A stretch of 64,000 nucleotides of DNA from Acidimicrobiaceae bacterium (GTDB taxonomy: Bacteria; Actinomycetota; Acidimicrobiia; Acidimicrobiales; RAAP-2): positions 55,936-119,935 of the forward strand of contig PMOI01000022.1 of NCBI GenBank assembly GCA_003162475.1. Reading direction: 5' to 3'. The notes below the pieces were generated by a model, which saw only the letters and a list, made by a program, of their open reading frames with translations, was not told where the DNA came from and ran no database searches. Both the position numbers and the translations under genes were made by a program. Positions 59,552 through 64,000 of the stretch are shown here, piece after piece; the first letter of the stretch is position 1; each line of letters starts with the position of its first letter.

Positions 59552-60757
59552 TTAACTTGAGGCGACCTTATCGAGGTGGTAGCGAATCTGGATCGACGCC
59601 GCCGCGCCTTCGCCCACCGCCGACGCCAACTGCTTTGTCGAACCGCGCCGCACATCGCCGGCGACGAACACGCCGGGTACGTTCGTACGAAACTGCTCGT
59701 CACTCACGATGAAACCGCGCTCGTCCAAGTCGAGTGCGCCGTCGAGGAACTTGGTGTTCGGGTCAAGCCCGATGAAGACGAAGGCCCCTGAGGCTTCGTG
59801 TTCACGACGCTCACCAGTCACGCGATCTTCCAGTTCCACCGATTCGAGTTGGCCCGTCGAGTTGCTTTTAAAACTCACGACCTTCGTGTTCGTGACGACG
59901 GTCATTTTCGGGTGCGCGAGTACTTTGTCTTGCAAGAGCCGACTTCCCGCCAACTTCTCGGAGTATTCAACCACCGTCACGTGGTCGGCGAACTGAGTGA
60001 GAAAGAGTCCTTCTTCCAACCCGCTGTTCCCGCCGCCAATGACGAGGACCTCCTTCGCCCCGCGATAGAACGGTCCGTCGCAGGTCGCACAGAAGTGGAC
60101 GCCGGCGCCGATGAGGTCGGATTCGCCCTCGGCGCCGGTGCGCCGGTACATTGATCCCGTCGCCACGAGCACGGCGCGAGCCTGGTAGGCATCTCCGGTC
60201 GTGGTCGTCACCGTGACCCAGTCACCCTCCGCGGTCACGTCGCTCACGCCAACCGCCTGGAGGATCTCGACGCCGTAACGTTCCGCTTGACGTCGCATCC
60301 GATCGGCAAGATCGTGTCCCGCGACGCCGTCGGGAAATCCCGGGTAGTTGTCGAGACGCTCGGTGATGCCGGCTTGGCCTCCTACGGCGGACTTCTCGAT
60401 GATCAGCACACTCTGGTTCTCCCTCGCGGCGTAGATCGCGGCGGTGAGTCCAGTAGGTCCCCCGCCGATGATGACGACGTCGTACGCCAGGGACTTCGCC
60501 GAGCGATTGATCCCCAATTTCTCGGCGAGTTCGTCGTTGCCCGGTTCAATGAGGTGCGTACCGTCGGGAAAGACGATGGTGGGAATGCTTCGACTGCCGC
60601 CGTTGATGCGTTCGACGAGCTCGGTCGCTTCGGGGTGCTGCTCTAAATCAACCCAGTCGTAGGCGACGCGGTGTTCGCTGAGGAACTCTTTGGCTCGCCG
60701 ACAGTCCGGGCACCAACTCGCGCCGATGACGGTGATCGTGTCTTTAGCGAGTTCCAT
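59552..60757 (-). CDS. Glutaredoxin-thioredoxin reductase fusion protein
   Basis: N-terminal Grx-like ITVIGASWCPDCRRAKEFL...SIPTIVFPDG, then TrxR VVIIGGGPTGLTAAIYAARENQSVLIIEK, VHFCATCDGPFYRG, VFVAGDVRRGSTKQLASAVGEGA. Confidence 0.93.
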   Translation of the reverse strand: MELAKDTITVIGASWCPDCRRAKEFLSEHRVAYDWVDLEQHPEATELVERINGGSRSIPTIVFPDGTHLIEPGNDELAEKLGINRSAKSLAYDVVIIGGGPTGLTAAIYAARENQSVLIIEKSAVGGQAGITERLDNYPGFPDGVAGHDLADRMRRQAERYGVEILQAVGVSDVTAEGDWVTVTTTTGDAYQARAVLVATGSMYRRTGAEGESDLIGAGVHFCATCDGPFYRGAKEVLVIGGGNSGLEEGLFLTQFADHVTVVEYSEKLAGSRLLQDKVLAHPKMTVVTNTKVVSFKSNSTGQLESVELEDRVTGERREHEASGAFVFIGLDPNTKFLDGALDLDERGFIVSDEQFRTNVPGVFVAGDVRRGSTKQLASAVGEGAAASIQIRYHLDKVASS

Positions 60758-60805
60758 CGAGCCCCTCCGTAACGACAAAGCAAGGTCTCTAGCCGGCCTG
60801 CTTGG

Positions 60806-61381
60806 TCACCTTAGTGGTCGACGATACGTCAAAATGACGACTCCCTCGCCCGTTCTTTCGACGTCCTTCAGTAGCCAGCGCGAAGTGTTGAGACCTTCGT
60901 CAAAGAGTCGAGTACCCGATCCCACGATGATCGGATGAACCCAGAGTCGGTACTCGTCCACGAGGTCGTGCTTGTGCAGGTAGCGCACGAGTTTTCGACT
61001 GCCGATGACCAGGAGGCCCTTGCCGGGCTCTTCTTTGAGCGCCCTGACCGCGTCCGCGACGTCACCGCGCAACAACGTCGCCCTCCAGGACACCTCGTGC
61101 AGTGTCGACGACGCCACGTACTTCGTCATCGCGTTGATGCGATCGGCAAAACCGATCTCGTCACGGATCATGGGCCATACCGACGCGAATCCTTCGTAGG
61201 TCTTTCGACCCAAGAGCAACGCGTCGGCGTCAACGAATTGAGTGAGAATGATGGCGTTGTGATCGTCGCCCACGTACTGGCGTTGCCAACCACCCCCCGG
61301 AAACTCACTCGCGTCGCCGGGTCCTTGCATCACTCCGTCGAGGGAGAGGAACTCTTGCACTATGACGGGTCTCAAGATCAC
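60806..61381 (-). CDS. Dihydrofolate reductase family (RibD C-terminal-like) protein
   Basis: VQEFLSLDGVMQGPG, LLLGRKTYEGFASVWP, DEYRLWVHPIIVGSGTRLF. Confidence 0.92.
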   Translation of the reverse strand: MILRPVIVQEFLSLDGVMQGPGDASEFPGGGWQRQYVGDDHNAIILTQFVDADALLLGRKTYEGFASVWPMIRDEIGFADRINAMTKYVASSTLHEVSWRATLLRGDVADAVRALKEEPGKGLLVIGSRKLVRYLHKHDLVDEYRLWVHPIIVGSGTRLFDEGLNTSRWLLKDVERTGEGVVILTYRRPLR

Positions 61382-61601
61382 CTCCAGTCGAAGAAAATAC
61401 TTCGTGAATCGACGCCACCTGACCTAGCGTCGTGGCTATGCAGCGCGCCACGCCTCTTAGTCAAGCACTGGCGATTGTCGTCGCGCTGTGGACGGCGCCG
61501 GCCAAGGCCATCACCGTCACCCAAAACGTCCGTTCCACCATGAAGGCTGCGTTCCGCCGGCTGTGACCAACCCACGACCCTCCATCGGCCACACACGTTC
61601 G

Positions 61602-62156
61602 ATGAAGGATCGAGTGGTCCGTGACGTCGCGCGAAGCCAGGTAGCCTTCGCCTTCTTCATCGCGGTCTGCGTAGCCCTTCACCCCGGCGTGGTCCTTAAG
61701 AGCAACGAAGGCGGCCTGAGCAACTACGGCGTGCACCTCAAAACCGTGATTCCCTACACGCTGGCGCTCGCCTTGGCGTCACTGCTGTCGTATCGCGCTA
61801 CCCGGTCTCTTCACACCGCGCGCCGCGAGACCCGACACTTCAAGCTCCTCCTTCTCGTGTACAGCGGACTAACGCTGCTCACCCTGGCGACCACGTTTGG
61901 CTACACCCTCGACACTCCCCAGAGAGACCTCCACGTCGCCGTTGGCGTCGTCATCACCGTCTTTGAGTTCGCGGCCTCACTTTGGATGTACTACGTCGTG
62001 CGTCATCTGGTCCTGGTCGTCGTCGTGGAACTCATTGGCTTCGTACTCGCCGCGTTGACGTTCTTCGGCGTCGTGCACGTGTTGTTCCTCACTCAGGTAC
62101 TTATCGGAGGCGCTTTCGCCCTTCTCATGGTGAGAGCGAGTGGAGCTCTGGCGTAG
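61602..62156 (+). CDS. Hypothetical membrane protein
   Basis: about six hydrophobic segments. Confidence 0.65.
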   Translation: MKDRVVRDVARSQVAFAFFIAVCVALHPGVVLKSNEGGLSNYGVHLKTVIPYTLALALASLLSYRATRSLHTARRETRHFKLLLLVYSGLTLLTLATTFGYTLDTPQRDLHVAVGVVITVFEFAASLWMYYVVRHLVLVVVVELIGFVLAALTFFGVVHVLFLTQVLIGGAFALLMVRASGALA

Positions 62157-62203
62157 GAAACGCGACGAGTCAGCGAGTTCTCCGTTTGAAGAACTCGCAA
62201 CCT

Positions 62204-62563
62204 TCAGACCAGGGGACCCCGACCGGGCGCATCGGAACTGGGTCCTAACCCAGCGCGTTCTCGCACGACGGCTTCGAACGCGTCGGGATCGTCGGGCGTC
62301 ACGAACGGCTTCACCGGCTTGCCGACGTCGAGGGTGAATCCGAACTTCTTCACGGAACGTCGTAGGTCCAAGTTGGCCCAGTACTTGAAGGTCCCCGTGC
62401 CCCAGATTCGACCTTTTCCCCGCAGGGCACTCATGGTGAATCGCTGAATTCCCTTGACGGACGTGTAGGGAATGTCCTTGGTACCGAAGGGAAAGTAGTA
62501 CCAGTGAATGCGCAACATCGTTGGTGTGCACTCGATCTTGGCGTCGTGGTACTGCTCGTTCAC
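62204..62563 (-). CDS. Conserved hypothetical (PH-like) protein
   Basis: IHWYYFPFGTKDIPYTSVKGIQRFTMSALRGKGRIWGTGTFKYWANLDLRR; in-frame with upstream start. Confidence 0.7.
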   Translation of the reverse strand: MNEQYHDAKIECTPTMLRIHWYYFPFGTKDIPYTSVKGIQRFTMSALRGKGRIWGTGTFKYWANLDLRRSVKKFGFTLDVGKPVKPFVTPDDPDAFEAVVRERAGLGPSSDAPGRGPLV

Positions 62564-62621
62564 GGGCGAATCCTATATCTGGTCACGGCGAAAAGATGTC
62601 GCAGCGAATTCGTCCAGCGAA

Positions 62622-63347
62622 CTACGGGAACGTTGCCGACGTGGCCGTGACGAACTTCGCTGGTTTGGCGACCGCGACCTTTTCGCCCCACTTCGAAAAC
62701 AACAAGTCGCTCGACACCTTCTGGCCGCTCACGACGCCTGAGTCCGATAAGGCGAGCGGCCGATACGGCGCGGTGGTCGATACGTACAGCGTCTGGGTAC
62801 CGCTACTACCCCCCGACGAGGACGTCAAGGAACCCTTGATCGCCACGGCCTCTTTGCCGTTGATCTTGTAGAGCCCGGCATCCTTCAACGTGCTGACGCC
62901 CACTACTTGTTGTAGGACCGAGGGAAAAAGTATGCCCACGGCAATGTTGGCGTAGTTCTTGTTCGTCGCGGGAACGAGTACCCACTCATTCGCCAGTTTC
63001 GTGTTCTTCACACCGAAGTCCTGTGCGTAAGACGTTTTGTCGCCAAAGATGTAGAGCGTCTCGCCAAGCAGTCTGCTCGTTTCCGTCCCCCCACCCAACT
63101 TCTGCGTTTGCTGCCCCACGCTCGACGCACTATCAGTCGAAAGCGTGATTTGCACGACGCCCGCGTAGGAATCCGTCGAGACGTAGTGGACGCTGCCGGC
63201 GTTCTTCATGGCCGACGTAGCGAGGGCGAGGATCTGCGCTGGTGACTTTGACCCAAAGGGAATCGACGCCGCGCTCGTCGGCACCACGATGCCGAAAACC
63301 ATCGCCAGGAGGCAAGCAAACGTGACAAACGGCAGTCGTAAACGCAT
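62622..63347 (-). CDS. Secreted hypothetical protein (lipoprotein LppX/LprG-like architecture)
   Basis: N-terminal signal sequence; AMKNAGSVHYVSTDSYAGVVQITLSTD pattern. Confidence 0.7.
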   Translation of the reverse strand: MRLRLPFVTFACLLAMVFGIVVPTSAASIPFGSKSPAQILALATSAMKNAGSVHYVSTDSYAGVVQITLSTDSASSVGQQTQKLGGGTETSRLLGETLYIFGDKTSYAQDFGVKNTKLANEWVLVPATNKNYANIAVGILFPSVLQQVVGVSTLKDAGLYKINGKEAVAIKGSLTSSSGGSSGTQTLYVSTTAPYRPLALSDSGVVSGQKVSSDLLFSKWGEKVAVAKPAKFVTATSATFP

Positions 63348-63454
63348 AGGGCTCCAAGAATGGTTCGGTCACGCGATAGGGCGCAAGTAGCGCAAAACAT
63401 TACCACCGGGTCTTACGAGGATGGTGTCGACTCAGCGTCACGCACCGGTCGACG

Positions 63455-64000
63455 TCACCAGCGTGCCGCGCCCCGCTCGAGACAGTTCAGTACCTGTTCG
63501 TCAGAGGTCTGTTCAAAGTGCTCGTAGCAGTTACCCACCGCGAAAGGCCCCTCGACGACGACGAGAGCCACGAACTCATCCACCTCGCGCCTGAGTCTCG
63601 TCGCCGCCTCGACACCCGACACGGGAGTTGCCACGACCAGTCGCGAGGCCCCGCGTAGGCGAGCGACTTGGCACGCAACTCGCACGCTCGAACCCGTCGC
63701 GATTCCGTCGTCGACAATGACGACGGTCTGGCCCGTGATGTCCGTTGGCTCCTTAGCGCCGCAATAGAGCTGAGCGCGGCGTTCGAGCTCGTCGCGCTCT
63801 CGCGCGACAACGTCAGCAAACTGCGCATCAGAAACTTTCTGTGAACGAACAACGTCGTTCTCTACAACCACGGCTCCGCCTTCACCGATCGCTCCCATTG
63901 CGAGTTCACGCTGCGTCGGAGCTCCGATCTTGCGCACGATGACCACATCAAGCGGCGACGTCAACGCAACGGCGACCTCGAAAGCCACCGGAACGCCACC
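63455..64000 (-). CDS. Phosphoribosyltransferase-domain protein (partial, continues past window end)
   Basis: GGVPVAFEVAVALTSPLDVVIVRKIGAPTQRELAMGAIGEGG...TVVIVDDGIATGSSVRVA. Confidence 0.9.
   Translation of the reverse strand, partial: GGVPVAFEVAVALTSPLDVVIVRKIGAPTQRELAMGAIGEGGAVVVENDVVRSQKVSDAQFADVVARERDELERRAQLYCGAKEPTDITGQTVVIVDDGIATGSSVRVACQVARLRGASRLVVATPVSGVEAATRLRREVDEFVALVVVEGPFAVGNCYEHFEQTSDEQVLNCLERGAARW

Noticed and set aside
61438-61566. 42-aa ORF MQRATPLSQALAIVVALWTAPAKAI...
   Set aside because: Short, overlapped by longer frames, no recognisable family; not supported enough to report.

Overview
The window looks like a high-GC actinobacterial chromosome segment (Acidimicrobiia-like is only a guess). 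I support about 68 protein-coding genes, and found no rRNA, tRNA, CRISPR array or transposase by eye. Main blocks: (a) 1-9.6 kb, mixed metabolic genes (GT4, acyl-CoA dehydrogenase, MFS/MarR, SDR, NifU-like, P450, beta-carbonic anhydrase, aldo/keto reductase, IclR). (b) 10-33 kb, a large sugar-acid catabolic island: an ABC importer, KDPG aldolase, KDG kinase, SMP-30 lactonase, mutarotase-like protein, two enolase-superfamily enzymes, a SelA/DgaE-like PLP enzyme with RidA, gluconokinase, a UxaE-like tagaturonate epimerase, a NagB-like protein, Zn-ADH and a DSD1-like PLP protein. (c) 34-38 kb, SRPBCC/ArsR, Z-prenyltransferase, GNAT and amidase. (d) pstSCAB. (e) tdk, trmO and a proline-iminopeptidase/dipeptide ABC operon. 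(f) 51-64 kb, PfkB/NCS1, BI-1, Pit, PFK, a Grx-TrxR fusion and others. The most striking unexplained signal: all three solute-binding-protein-to-permease junctions (sugar, phosphate, peptide) carry a perfect, long inverted repeat inside the first codons of the downstream permease gene, 51-106 nt after the SBP stop codon and without a T-tract. This suggests a recurrent, coding-embedded mRNA stabilisation or attenuation device. Also notable: a gene interrupted by a single in-frame TGA where Trp would fit, a uronate pathway with UxaE but no visible UxaC, and several palindromic operator candidates.
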